Positions 12,714 through 23,304 of a stretch of 64,000 nucleotides of DNA are shown here, piece by piece (position 1 is the stretch's first letter; each line of letters starts with the position of its first letter). Under the pieces are notes generated by a model. It did not search any database. It was not told where the DNA came from and was given only the letters and a program-made list of their open reading frames with translations. The stretch lies in assembly GCA_038049695.1 (NCBI GenBank), contig CP142456.1, positions 67,173,922-67,237,921 of the forward strand, written 5' to 3'. Made by a program: the position numbers and the translations under genes. The DNA is from Cinnamomum chago. Its lineage: Eukaryota > Streptophyta > Magnoliopsida > Laurales > Lauraceae.

Positions 12714-13866
12714 TCTTCTGAGATGAAGGTTTGATGGTATATGGGGTTAGATTATTTGGGATCCATAACCGGATTTTAAGGATGTGTTACTTTAGCAGAA
12801 TTCCAAGAATTCGTGTACAGAGAATTTGTAAATTCTCCAAATGCTAACCATTGGTTGGAAGTCCCAAATCCTTCTCTCCACTAGCTAGAGCATCCAAAAA
12901 TGCTAAGGAAGTTTGAAAATTTGACAAATTCAAAGGTAAATTTAGAATTTTAGCAAAAAAAAAAAAAAAGCTGCATCCAAAAACTCCAAGGGACAACCAT
13001 CACATTATTTTCTTTGAATTCCCAACGTCTGAAAATCTAGCCAAGAATTATGCTAAAGAAACATGCCCTAAGATTTGAGTACTGTTTTTGGGTCCTACGA
13101 AGCTTCAAGGTTTGTTAGAGATGTTGGATTATGTTTTTACTTTGATAGTCATGGAACAATCGAGGCCATTTATCCCATATTAGAAATAAACCTAGTTATA
13201 AGCATACCTAAAGATTCATTCATGCCCGGAGAATTCAATGGCTGGGCTTAAGGGTATAGGCTTCTGAGGGTGATGCTCCAATCAAGTGGAGTCCTTCTAA
13301 GAGATACATTCCCCTATAATAATAATAATAATAAAACTAGCATAATTACCCGTGCTCACCATGGATATGGCAAACATTACAATTTAAATATTAATTTATA
13401 AAAAAAATCCATAGCTTTCTTTGAAAGAAAGCAAAAAATAAATAAATAAATAAATAAATTTGAGTATGTATTTATGTAATCCAATAGTTGTATCATTTAA
13501 TGAAAAAAATGAGAATTGAAGTAGATAGGGAATGATAGAGTTTGGATTGAAACAAAGTCTTTGAAAAAAAAAATAGAAAAGAAAAGAAAAGTGGAGAGCA
13601 GTTATGAGTGGTTATGATAAAGAGATAAAGAAGATAGTTGATGTAACTTCCAGTCAAAATTAAATCCAAAACCTCCTACCTCAATATGTTATAATAGGTT
13701 TCTAAGTATTTGGCACTGGGTGGAGGCTTTTATTATAGTTTTGGCCCAGGCTTTTGAACCTTCAATTTAGATTTGGCTATGGATACAGGTCCTCTAGCCT
13801 AGACCTGTTAGCACAAGTATGAGTACGTAGGGGTGCTCCTGAGTCACTCCAGACTGGACCCAGCCC
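12714..13866. other. Unique non-coding DNA with Helitron-like end
   Basis: No gene seen. (TAA)n at 13318-13333 is followed by CTAG and a TAATTATG spacer plus CCCGTGC at 13337-13355, resembling a second Helitron 3' end on the minus strand, though its hairpin is poor. (AAAT)n lies at 13436-13458. Confidence 0.4.
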
Positions 13867-13989
13867 ACTTTAGGCCTGGCTTGGATATATAAACTGAGCT
13901 TGTTGAATCCTGGCCTGGCCCGATTGACTAAATTGGTGGGCTAGCTTAGGCCCGACATTTCTTCCCCTTGTTGGGATTGGGCTGGACCA
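13867..13989. repeat. 123-bp direct repeat, left copy
   Basis: Nearly identical to 14848-14970, with a few substitutions such as TAAATTGG against TGAATGGG. The copies are 981 bp apart start to start. Rich in GGCCTGGCTTGG-type words; no coding sense. Confidence 0.75.
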
Positions 13990-14497
13990 GTGAACTGCAC
14001 AACCTTTTCCAAATATTTTTAGAAGGAAACAACTGAAGTTCACTGGAGTGCTTAGCCCTCTGTCACAGCACAAGAAGAAAAGAGGAAGGAATGGGATCTG
14101 ATGGCTTTGTATGCTTGCGTGTATTCATGCGATCACTTCTACATGCATCATCATTTTAGGGCTGGGCCCCACACCTTTGTATTAAGGTAACGGTGTAAAG
14201 GGGTTAAAAGTTGTGATGATCCTCTACTACTCGTAGTGGAATTTGGATGTGCAGGACTCTATTCAACCAATGTGAACCATTCATTTAATTCACCTTCTCT
14301 GTCCACAGGTCATTGAGCAGAAGAATAGTTCTAAATCATTTCGACAAATCTCAGCCCATCAAATGGTCTTAAAAAAACATACAATTGAAATCAATATTTT
14401 TCTTCCATTCATTTGATGGGACATACTTGGTTGCTTATGATTGTAAAGAATCACTTCTGTTAGACACTTCCATCATTCATTTGAGGCTTGCAAAAGC

Positions 14498-14699
14498 TAT
14501 GAAAATACTTTGTCCCTGCATTTGTGATTTCTACATCATTAGGCAGTCTTGTTCTCAGCTGTGATTTGTACATCCTTAAGGCATCAAAACCCAATGGAAA
14601 CAAAACAACTTATGAAAATACTTTGTCCCTTCATTTGTGATTACTACATCATTAGGCAGTCTTGTTCTCAGATGTGATTTGTACATCATTAGGGCATCA
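14498..14699. repeat. Two direct copies of an ~88-bp repeat
   Basis: 14498-14587 and 14611-14699 share TATGAAAATACTTTGTCCC, TTAGGCAGTCTTGTTCTCAG and TGATTTGTACATC, with scattered substitutions. A local duplication upstream of the small peptide gene. Confidence 0.7.
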
Positions 14700-14847
14700 T
14701 CCCCAAAGGGGGATGGCAACATGACAAGATAAAGTTGAACTTAATCTGACCTTCGACCGGTTCATAATATGTGATGCCACACCCAGCGCGTGCATATACG
14801 GGTCGGGTCAATTGTTTATTTTTTAATTTCTATTTTGAAGTAACCAT

Positions 14848-14970
14848 ACTTTAGGCCTGGCTTGGATATATAAACTGAGCTTGTTGAATCCTGGCCTGGC
14901 CCGATTGACTGAATGGGTGGGCTAGCTTAAGCCCGACATTTCTTCCCCTTGTTGGGATTGGGCTGGACCA
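14848..14970. repeat. 123-bp direct repeat, right copy
   Basis: Partner of 13867-13989. Ends about 500 bp upstream of the small peptide gene. Confidence 0.75.
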
Positions 14971-15347
14971 AGACCTGTATTTCTAAAGTCGGGTCAGCCT
15001 TGTAATGCCTCAACCACTCCCGACCAAGCCCACAAGCACCCTAGGTATGGGTTTAGTTGAGGATTTAGAAACGGGTCCTCTACCAGAAGCCAAACCCGAA
15101 ATCAAACTTCTTTTTATTGGCTCTAGACCTTATTAGATTCAATTCACACCAAATATTCAATGTTCAAAAACTAGGAAAAACCTAGGAAGTTACCTAGTAT
15201 GGAATCTGGATGTTTACAGTCAAGACTCAGGACCCGACTTCTTTTCCCTTAAACCCTACAACGGGACAAGGCATAGTCAAACAATCTCCTGAAACACTGT
15301 ACAACAGCAGCTTTCTAAACTCCACCAGCACCTAACACGTACAACCG

Positions 15348-15357
15348 CTATATATAC
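15348..15357 (+). promoter_or_regulatory. TATA box of small peptide gene
   Basis: CTATATATAC about 110 bp before the start codon, followed by an A/C-rich start-site region and a (CT)n leader at 15431-15454. A standard plant core promoter layout. Confidence 0.55.
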
Positions 15358-15466
15358 AACAACAAACTCCACCTTTCCTTCACACCTCAGACTTCCATCT
15401 CCTTTACTAGTCCACAAGAAGATCCTCACTCTCTCTCTCTCTCTCTCTCTCTCTCAACACTGAGAT

Positions 15467-15775
15467 ATGGGTTCTTTCAGAAGAAACCTATTGCCTTTAA
15501 TATCCATTCTGTTCTTCGTCTTGATCTCGACTCGTCTTTATCTCTCTATGGCTAGGCCTTTAGGAGGAGAGTCGGAATTGAAGAAAGAAATCCACATGTT
15601 TCAGTCTCTGCAGCATGGCAATCCTCCCTGTAGTTCGAATGGCACTTCTACACCAGGAGCTGGTGGGCACTGTCCAAAACCCCCCAAAGAAATGAACTTT
15701 GCAACCCATGTTCCTACTACAGCACAGGCATCTGCTTCTGAGGAGGCTTACAGCCAAGACAAGATTCAGGGTTAG
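15467..15775 (+). CDS. Putative small secreted peptide precursor, 102 aa
   Basis: Single-exon frame with a convincing promoter: TATA box at 15348, (CT)n leader, and the first ATG used. Residues 1-29 form a signal peptide (MGSFRR, then a hydrophobic run LLPLISILFFVLIS, cleavage likely after SMA). The mature part is polar, with only two cysteines (C55, C69). It contains a conserved-looking block around STPGAGGHCPKPPKEMNFA (residues 61-79), followed by an S/T/A/E tail. This layout resembles plant signalling-peptide precursors with a Gly-rich motif near the C-terminus, but I cannot assign a named family. It lies only in the extra DNA of copy 1. Secretion and signalling are inference. The alternative is a random frame, which the signal peptide and promoter make less likely. 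Confidence 0.65.
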   Translation: MGSFRRNLLPLISILFFVLISTRLYLSMARPLGGESELKKEIHMFQSLQHGNPPCSSNGTSTPGAGGHCPKPPKEMNFATHVPTTAQASASEEAYSQDKIQG

Positions 15776-17336
15776 ATGGGAGATTGGTGCAAGGATCCAA
15801 GACCAATGACACTCACACCTGAAATTGTGAAAAGTTTGTTAAAAGAATAAGTGTTTATACATGCAAGTCGTGTCGGTTAAAACAATAAGCACTTCATAGT
15901 CCATACATGCAAATGGAAGTGGATGTGTCTCCTGATTCTAAATCGTTTCTTCTAGTCTTGTAATTTGATAATTGAATTTATATGGGCTTTTCATGTTAAA
16001 ATATTGACTCTCTCTCACGAGTTGTCGCTACACAGCTTATAACATAGATACACATATGTAATCATGCATGCATATTGCATGAATTCGGAGAGCCGTTCCC
16101 TCGGCTATGATGGAGAAAGCATTCTCTATATATTTGGATACTGAGATCCATAGAAATATATATGTAAAAAATTCTAGCAAGACAATGAGATTTGCGAAAT
16201 TACTATGGGCCGGAGATCACCGGCCTCATGGCATCCTCTCTTGATTTTCTACTCGCACATCAATCACCAACTTGAGCCACACCAATCAAGTTGAGGTGGT
16301 GGATTGAAATATCTAAATGAGACCAAAGCATATATAAAATATCAACCAATCTATTAAATCATCATAACCTTTCATCTCCGGACCTCAAATTTAATGGTTT
16401 TAGAAGACATTACTTTTTTTTAAATTTTAATCGATCCGCAATAAACAGCTAGAAGAGGGTGAAATTTGGACTTATACCCATTCTTTAGTGAGTAATGAGT
16501 ATAAGGGGTTGGATTGAGCATAAGAGGGTTCCATTTGCTAGTAAAAATAGGGTGATCACAAATAGTTCTTATTTCAAGATTCTCCATGTATAATTAAAAG
16601 AAATGCTATAAAGTACTTGAGTACTTTTAAAGATAGAACACTCCTGTTGTTAAAGGAGCTTGTGTAAATATATGACAATCAAAGGAGGCAAGAGACAAGA
16701 AAACATTTTGGTGGAGATGGAAAAATATAATATATCACATTAATTAAATGACCCCAGCCATTATTAGTTGTAACTCCTAATGTATAATGCTATGCACTGT
16801 GCAAATTCTTTGTGATAGACTTGGTCAACTCTGAGTAACATTTGAGCTATCTGAAATTTAGATTCATGCTAATTATTCAATGAGGATCGGTGTGTGGGAA
16901 CCACTTAAATAGATTAAAGGTAGGCCGTAAATAGGAAAACTCAAAAAGAGATGTTGGAAAAACGAATTCCACTTTAAGTAAATAAATAGCAACTAAAAAC
17001 AAATTGATCATATAAAATATTGTTAAAAAGTGTCCTAATTATAGGTTGTAAGTTTCTATTTTTATTTATTCTTTTTCATTTTCTTCTGATATTATTATTG
17101 TGATATTCTTGCTATATATTTTTTTTAATTTCAAGAATATTTCAAATATGCAAAAAGAGTATTAAAAAAACATCATCCCAAAGAACTCTCTCAATGGCAT
17201 GGTAGAAGGTGAGAATTGATATGGCAGACTTCAGGTAGGCCTACGTGGGTTCTATTGATCATCCATGACTCCATGGATTGGTCATTCGCCTCTTGGAGAG
17301 AATATTTCATTCCCCATTCCCCAGCAGTGCACAAAT
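15776..17336. other. Non-coding, downstream of peptide gene
   Basis: AT-rich. The 3' UTR of the peptide gene probably ends near 15960-16000. No other gene, RNA or element end recognised. Confidence 0.4.
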
Positions 17337-17452
17337 TTTCAATCTACCATATCGACTTTGACCATGAGAATAGGCCAATCTACCATATCGACTTTGACCA
17401 TGAGAATAGGCCAATCTACCATTTCGACTTTGACAATGAGAATAGGCCAATT
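17337..17452 (+). repeat. 36-bp tandem repeat, three copies
   Basis: Three head-to-tail copies of a 36-bp unit around CTACCATATCGACTTTGACC with two or three substitutions. Because 36 is a multiple of 3 it encodes repeated HIDFDHENRPIY inside an otherwise unremarkable 100-codon frame (17216-17518). I do not call that frame a gene. Confidence 0.75.
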
Positions 17453-17978
17453 AACCTGTCAAAAACACCCTCTTTGAACTTTGCTAAGATCTTTTTTGGT
17501 TTGCATAATGGGAGGTAGACCAACATGTGTACTTGACCTTACCCGTCCTAAATGCGGGCATATTTTGCTGATTTATATATGATCAGAAAAATCAATTTAC
17601 AATATTATAATGCTTAAAAGTTAGTATGTAATTTTAATATGAAATAGAGATTTGTCTTAGTAAAAGGAAGTAGTTTCACATATAGAAAAAGAGAAGTATA
17701 TATTTCAGTCGGGAGTGGTATATGAATGAATTAAATATTAAAAATATTATTTTTTTCTTCTTCGCTTCGGCACAACCTAGCCCTTGAGAGTAGGTTAAGG
17801 GCCAATGACTCTAATTTGATAGTGACACAGACGTTAGACTTCTTTGATTTTAGAGGATTTTATTGGAAAATACCCAGTATTTGTTTGTTGCACTTGTTAG
17901 TGCTTCAGAACTAGCACCACACAAATGGGGTCCGTCGGATCCTGTTTGGGTTTTTTTTTTTTTTCCAATTTGAAATGA

Positions 17979-18308
17979 GTGTTGTTTTTAGTGACGATAG
18001 CGTCACTCTTCGACTTTTTATTTAAACCCCAAACTCTTTCCTTTTCCATTCCTTTCTCTCCCCTTCCTTTCTCACCATCACCACCACCACCAACACCAAC
18101 ACCAACACCAACACCACCACCACCATTATCTAGCATGTCATGTGGGACTCATGGCAACGGTTCGATCACCCTCGTAGAGCATTTGATGGTGCAGGGTACT
18201 CTCATGCACAACATGTCTGATGAGGAGTTGCTATGCATGGAGAGCATCAATGGCCCACGAGTGCGCAATTTCCTCTTTATTTCATGGCCTAACAGAAGAG
18301 AATCATGA
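17979..18308 (+). pseudogene. Fragment of GT14-like (core-2/I-branching type) glycosyltransferase
   Basis: An open frame of 109 codons. After a hydrophobic start and a low-complexity Pro/Thr run (from a CCA/ACC triplet repeat at 18075-18125) it reads GNGSITLVEHLM, then LMHNMSDEELL, then GPRVRNF. In plant core-2/I-branching-type proteins (Golgi type II membrane enzymes) a Pro-rich stem is followed by HxMSDEELLWRASMxPRVxxFP, which this resembles. Here WRAS is changed to CMES and the frame stops soon after, with no catalytic domain. It reads as a broken 5' fragment. Recognition is from memory of the family and moderate. Confidence 0.45.
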
Positions 18309-19565
18309 GAAGGGCTTTTATTAATAGCTCTTGGTCTGTAAACTTAAAATAACTTTAAAAAATAATTCTTTATTTTATCTTATCATCATCATCAACAACA
18401 TCATCATCATCATTATTGGTAGAAAGGGAAGATTCATAAAAGAAAAATAGAAGGGCAAAAAGCAAAAACAAAGTAAGGAGACGAGTTGAGAAATCACGCC
18501 CTTTTTTTATAGTAAACTAAACTTTTGTTATCGAGTCAAATGCTTTTAACTATTTAATTTTTTTTTGTCTAAATAAAGTTTTTAAATGATTCTTCTTCCT
18601 TTTGCTTTCTTCATTCAAATTTGGATTTAATGTGTGAACGTGTTTGGATGGGTGGTGAAATGAATTGATTGAGGTGAGGTAAGGCCTACATTATCCAGAC
18701 AATAAAAGACCCGGGGTCATGTAAAAAATACATAAATTCAAAATTTTCTCATTCTTTTTCAAAATAAGTCAAAAAGCAACCTCCTTACTCCACTAAATGA
18801 CAAAAAAATATATTTTTACACAAAAAAGTAAAAAAAAATTCCTTTCAAGCCATTAAGAATAAAAGACAATCATAACTCCTTATATCTTATTCTCTCTTGA
18901 TTTGATGCTTCATCTTACTTTACTTCAATTCACCATCCATCCAAACATGCACAAGTATATTCAGTGTACTCCTTATATCTTATTCTCCATATATATCCAT
19001 TGCGTTTGTGGAAATTCTATACTCTTTATTAACAATTTTCTCCTAATCTAAAGAGCTGACTCTTTTGGATGAGGAGAAACTGCAAGGTCTAGAATTCCAC
19101 TAGTGCGTTAGGTACAGGTCAATGCTGAGTATTCACATTTTCTTTTCTTTTACTTGGATTATGTGGGTACAATTTGGGTTGAGTGCCCAGTTGGCAATTG
19201 ACCTAGTGTGGCCTGGCAGGATTGTTTACGGGCCAAGTCGGCCCAAACCCTAATTAGAACATTGGCCCATATCTGGCCAAGCCCGATATGGGGAATAAGT
19301 ACCTGACCCAATCTAGACTTCACTAAACTTCAAGAACTAGATTTTGGACCAATCTTGTGTGGGTCTGGCTGAGGTTCATACTTTTTAACTTTTAATCTAA
19401 TTAAGTCGGGAAAATATCAAATGGGCTCAAGCCTTAGATCCAGGCCCATTTCAAGTACTAAAACTGAAGGTTCAAACCTGGCCAGTATCCTTCCAACTAG
19501 ACAAGGTACAATGCATGTTGGATTTTATTTGAGTTGGTCCGAGCTGTCCAGTTATATATAGTTCA
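18309..19565. other. Non-coding DNA
   Basis: (ATC)n at about 18384-18415; Gly/Pro-word repeats of the GGCCAAGTCGGCCC type at 19200-19470 that look like decayed transposon DNA. No gene seen. Confidence 0.4.
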
Positions 19566-19708
19566 AATGACTTCAAAGAACCCAATGGAAGTAAAATAAA
19601 TAATTAACTCATAATGATAAGTATTAAAAAAATAAAAAAAATACAACAGAAAAAATGAGAATTCACATAAAATCCCATGATAAAAGGTGATTTAAAAGGA
19701 AAAAAAAA

Positions 19709-20781
19709 GAGGAATTTACGGGTAAAATCCCCGTAGGATTGCATACGTCCCAGCAGGACCTTCCATGTTCGAGACGGGAGGGATCCTCATATGGACTTTT
19801 TTTCCTTTTTTTTTTTTTTTTTGTCGTTTTGCGATATGGTCGATATCGATCGACCATATAACTGAAAGGCATTTTTCCCTGCATGGTCGATATCAACCAT
19901 ATAACTGAAAGACATTTTTCCCTACATGGTCGATATCGACTATACAACTGATACAACTAAAAGGCATTTTTTCCCTGTATGGTCGATATCGACCATTCTG
20001 TTAGTCAGATTTTCTTCAATATGTAAATGTCTTATCTGCTGAACACAGCAAAATGGTCGATATCGACCATAATACGAAATAACAAGAAAAAAGACAAATA
20101 TATGTTTTCTCCCTTGGTTGCTAGTGTTGTTCCATGGCCAGATGGGTCTGTTCAAAATGAGAATCCATACCTAGGTGGCTGTTTCAAATGTGGTTGATTG
20201 TGGATTTTCTTAACAAACCCATCAAGATATTAGCATTGAGATTACATACTCTGATTAATATGGAGAGTAACGCCATCGGTAAAGGTTACGCACAAAGTGC
20301 CGAGATAGTAGTTCATGAGGATGAGAGTGATGGCGGCGGTGTTGATACTAATGATTGTAGTGATTCTTCTTCTTCGAGCAATGAAGAAGATGAAGACGAC
20401 GACGACAATGATGAAGAAGAAAAAGGAAATGATGATGAGGGAAATGATGTAGATATTGAAGAATGTAAGATAAGAAATCTTGAAAAAGAGGAGATAGCCC
20501 TTAACAATGGCGATGAGGAAGAAGGGGCCGTGAAAGGACCCATCCCCTCTTCTCCCTCCTCTTCCCCTCCCCTCTTCTCCCTCCTGAAAAAAACCCAATT
20601 TTTATTTGGGTTCCCGCAGAATGGTCAATATCGACCATAAAAAATGGTCGATATTGACCATTCGCTAAACGATAAAAAAAAATACAAAAATGCACATGGA
20701 GGACCTTATCCATAAATACAGTGTGTCTGGGACCTCAAGAGTGGTATGGGGTCCTACGGGGACCTACGCTGTAAATTCCTC
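19709..20781 (+). mobile_element. Non-autonomous MULE, 1073 bp, with palindromic repeats
   Basis: Inverted ends begin GAGGAATTTAC with a second matching block CCCCGTAGGA (about 32 bp in all). Nine A residues flank it on each side (19700-19708, 20782-20790), a 9-bp duplication as in Mutator-like elements. Units A and B show the uninterrupted site. Seven copies of the near-palindrome ATGGTCGATATCGACCAT lie in the subterminal zones: starts 19836 (with a 4-bp insert), 19883, 19926, 19979, 20053, 20621 and 20644. The left-hand ones sit in an imperfect tandem unit containing CATTTTTCCCTGCATGG. No transposase frame is present. Confidence 0.8.
20188..20640 (+). CDS. Acidic frame inside the MULE (hypothetical, maybe captured)
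   Basis: An open frame of 150 codons; a second ATG at 20260 (MESNAIGKGYAQ) may be the better start. The middle is very acidic (runs of D, E and S, such as NEEDEDDDDNDEEE), then a K/E stretch, then Pro/Ser-rich. It ends inside a palindromic repeat of the element, so the C-terminus is not native. Such acidic tracts occur in nuclear proteins and in N-terminal regions of some transposases. The codons are close to a GAT/GAA/GAG repeat, so much of the frame could be low-complexity DNA. No function assigned. Confidence 0.3.
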   Translation: MWLIVDFLNKPIKILALRLHTLINMESNAIGKGYAQSAEIVVHEDESDGGGVDTNDCSDSSSSSNEEDEDDDDNDEEEKGNDDEGNDVDIEECKIRNLEKEEIALNNGDEEEGAVKGPIPSSPSSSPPLFSLLKKTQFLFGFPQNGQYRP

Positions 20782-21566
20782 AAAAAAAAATGAAGGAGAA
20801 TCGAATTCCCAAATGTTGAAATAAAAAGGGGGATAAAAAGAAACTCACAATCTATGAAAACCATATAAATACAAACCATAAAAATATTGCGAATATATAG
20901 AAATTTTAAAGTGATGATTCTTTTGTATAAATCATATTAAAATGACATAATTAAAATTGCTCAAATAAAATATTATGAACTCAAAAGTAAATGAATTGAA
21001 AAAGGTTTACCTCTCAAATTGAAATGTTTAATAATTGCACCAATTGTCTCAAGATGCTCATATTGTAAAATGGGTTGAATACTGATCTAAACCAAGCATG
21101 CAAATGAGACACGAGACAGTACTAAAAAGAGACAAATTAACAAAAATATTTTTGAACTTGCTTTAAAAAAACTACAACAAACTTAAAAGTAAATGAATTG
21201 AAAAACTAAAAGTTCTCTTGTTGACATAGAGAAATAGAATTATATTGGAGAAAGTAGAAAATGATGATAATAAGAATGAGCTTAATTCTTTATTTAGATA
21301 TTCCAACATTATTGGAGATTCCTTTTACCATTAGTTCCGCATTTTAAAAAAAAAAGTGTACAATCAAAATCAATAGATAAAAAAGAAACCAGACAACCCA
21401 AAACCAAGAGTGGATTAGATAAAAAAAGACTAAGGATTAAGTAAACCAATAACCCAGAAATCGGCATTTCACATTCTAAAAAGAAAAAAGAAAAAAAAAA
21501 TTATATAATCAAAACAAACAAAAATACTTGAAATTCCTTAGATTAGTGGCACTTAGACACTGGGGC

Positions 21567-22213
21567 TAGGGCTAGGGCTAGGGCTGTCAAAATGTCACAC
21601 GATCTATTAACATGACACAAACCCACACGATATTAACGGGTTTAGGTGACCCCTTAATGGGTACGGGTCGTTAATGGGTCGGACCCATTAACACGTTAAT
21701 TTAATGGGTCGTTAACGAATAAACGCGGTAACCCATTACGACCTGATACAACCCGCTAAAAAGCCCTGCTGCCAAGTGTGCATCACATTACCATGCAAAA
21801 AATAGTGTGGGTGACGTAACTTTTGTTCAGTGGAAGATGCACTTAATCAGAAAAGATACAACAGTTACTTAGAAAATGGGCCTAGCTTCAAAACATAAAG
21901 TATGGCACTATGATTTAAAAAAAGAGATACTACAGTTACTTAGAAGATGTACTTAGTTAAATTATGACAAGGTTTGACTGTATGAGGGGTCTTCTGGTAA
22001 ATTTACAGAGGATAAAGTGATTAATGAATATTTTTCTCAAAATTAACGGGTTAATGGGCCGTGTCGTATGACCCGTTAAATAAACGAATTGGATTCATGT
22101 TTGGTTTTTTGACCCGTTTTCTTAATGGGTCGTGTTCGGGTTGAGGTGATTCTAACCCAAATTCGTTTGACCCGCAACCCAAATTTGTTAACGCGACCCG
22201 ATTGACAGTCCTA
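21567..22213. mobile_element. Non-autonomous hAT element in unit C, 647 bp
   Basis: Same family as 7885-8519. Ends TAGGGC (expanded to three TAGGGC words) TGTCAAAATG and TTGACAGTCCTA. Flanks ACTGGGGC (21559-21566) and ACTGGGAC (22214-22221) are an 8-bp duplication with one change. No coding frame. Confidence 0.75.
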
Positions 22214-23304
22214 ACTGGGACCCATTAACACTCAAATGCTATTGCTTTGATGGAAATAGGATGTTATTGAGAGTTTATTAATAGACAAAAGGCATGATGG
22301 AGAGTAAAAAAAAAAAAAAAAACTTGATTTAAAAAACTCCAGTATTTTGTATTTTTTTTATCAAAGAATCAATTTGACCGTGGAAATAACCTAGAATGAG
22401 GTGAAAATTTGAAGTATCCCATAAATAGCAAGGATGTTTGTCTTAACGATTTTGATTTTAATAGATGGGGTCTATCGTAGTGTTTCACTCCATTTACATC
22501 GCGATTTATAAAAGTTAAAGCCACACACAGAAAAAAGAAAAAAAACCAGACTCCACCCTTTCTCCCTCGGCAAGCGTGCATGGTAGCACATTAGTTACAT
22601 GGAAGGTTTCCCGCCTCCTTTTTAGCTCCACGTTGTTATCGCTAGTTTTTCTTTTTTCAATAATATTTATCATTTTCTTATTAATTATAAAACTTAATAT
22701 TTTTGTTGACCAATTCCATATATTATATATTCATTTGAGTTAAGTTTTATTGTAAAATGGTTGTCATAGAAAATTAATGACTATATAGAAAATCATATAA
22801 AATAGTTATATCAAAAGTTTGATCACCTATGCTTAAAGTACAATGCATAAGTATGAAAATAATAACAACAGTATTTATAGGGGTTAATATTCTTAAAATA
22901 TAGTTATTTTTATAAATACCTCGTAGATAAATTCCAACTCCCGTCAATATTCCAAAGTGGGGTTGGGTCCCTTCCTCATTAACTAATTTTAAGTTTTTGT
23001 TGATAAGTATTAATAAAAAGATGCTTTGTGGTGTAGTGGTAGGGTCGTTCCTTTGAAATTCATATTGTCCTGAATTTGAGTCTTGGTACATACCATGATT
23101 AATTTTTACCATGTCATTAAAAATACACGGGTCAAGTTGGGTCTAAAAAGTGTGCTTTATCTCTGACCCGACCTAATTTACCCTGACCCGACCCGTTTGC
23201 TAGGGTCAAACTAAATTAAATTGGTAAATTCAATGAGTCAAAATCAATTGAAGCGAATTGGATCTTATTTCAATTTGAAACCCCTTCGCTTCATATATAA
23301 TAAT

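Larger units (their letters stand above)
19566..23304 (-). mobile_element. Helitron-like repeat unit C, interrupted
   Basis: Collinear with units A and B from AAAGAACCCAATGGAAG (19574) to the CTTCATATATAATAATTGAAGG end at about 23290. The left (3') hairpin end is missing, so this copy is truncated. It is split by a 1073-bp MULE and carries a 647-bp hAT insertion. From about 22590 rightward it is also part of the segmental duplication and matches 47546 onward. Confidence 0.55.

Noticed and set aside
20242-20598. Minus-strand frames opposite the acidic ORF
   Set aside because: Shadow of a GAT/GAA-rich repeat.
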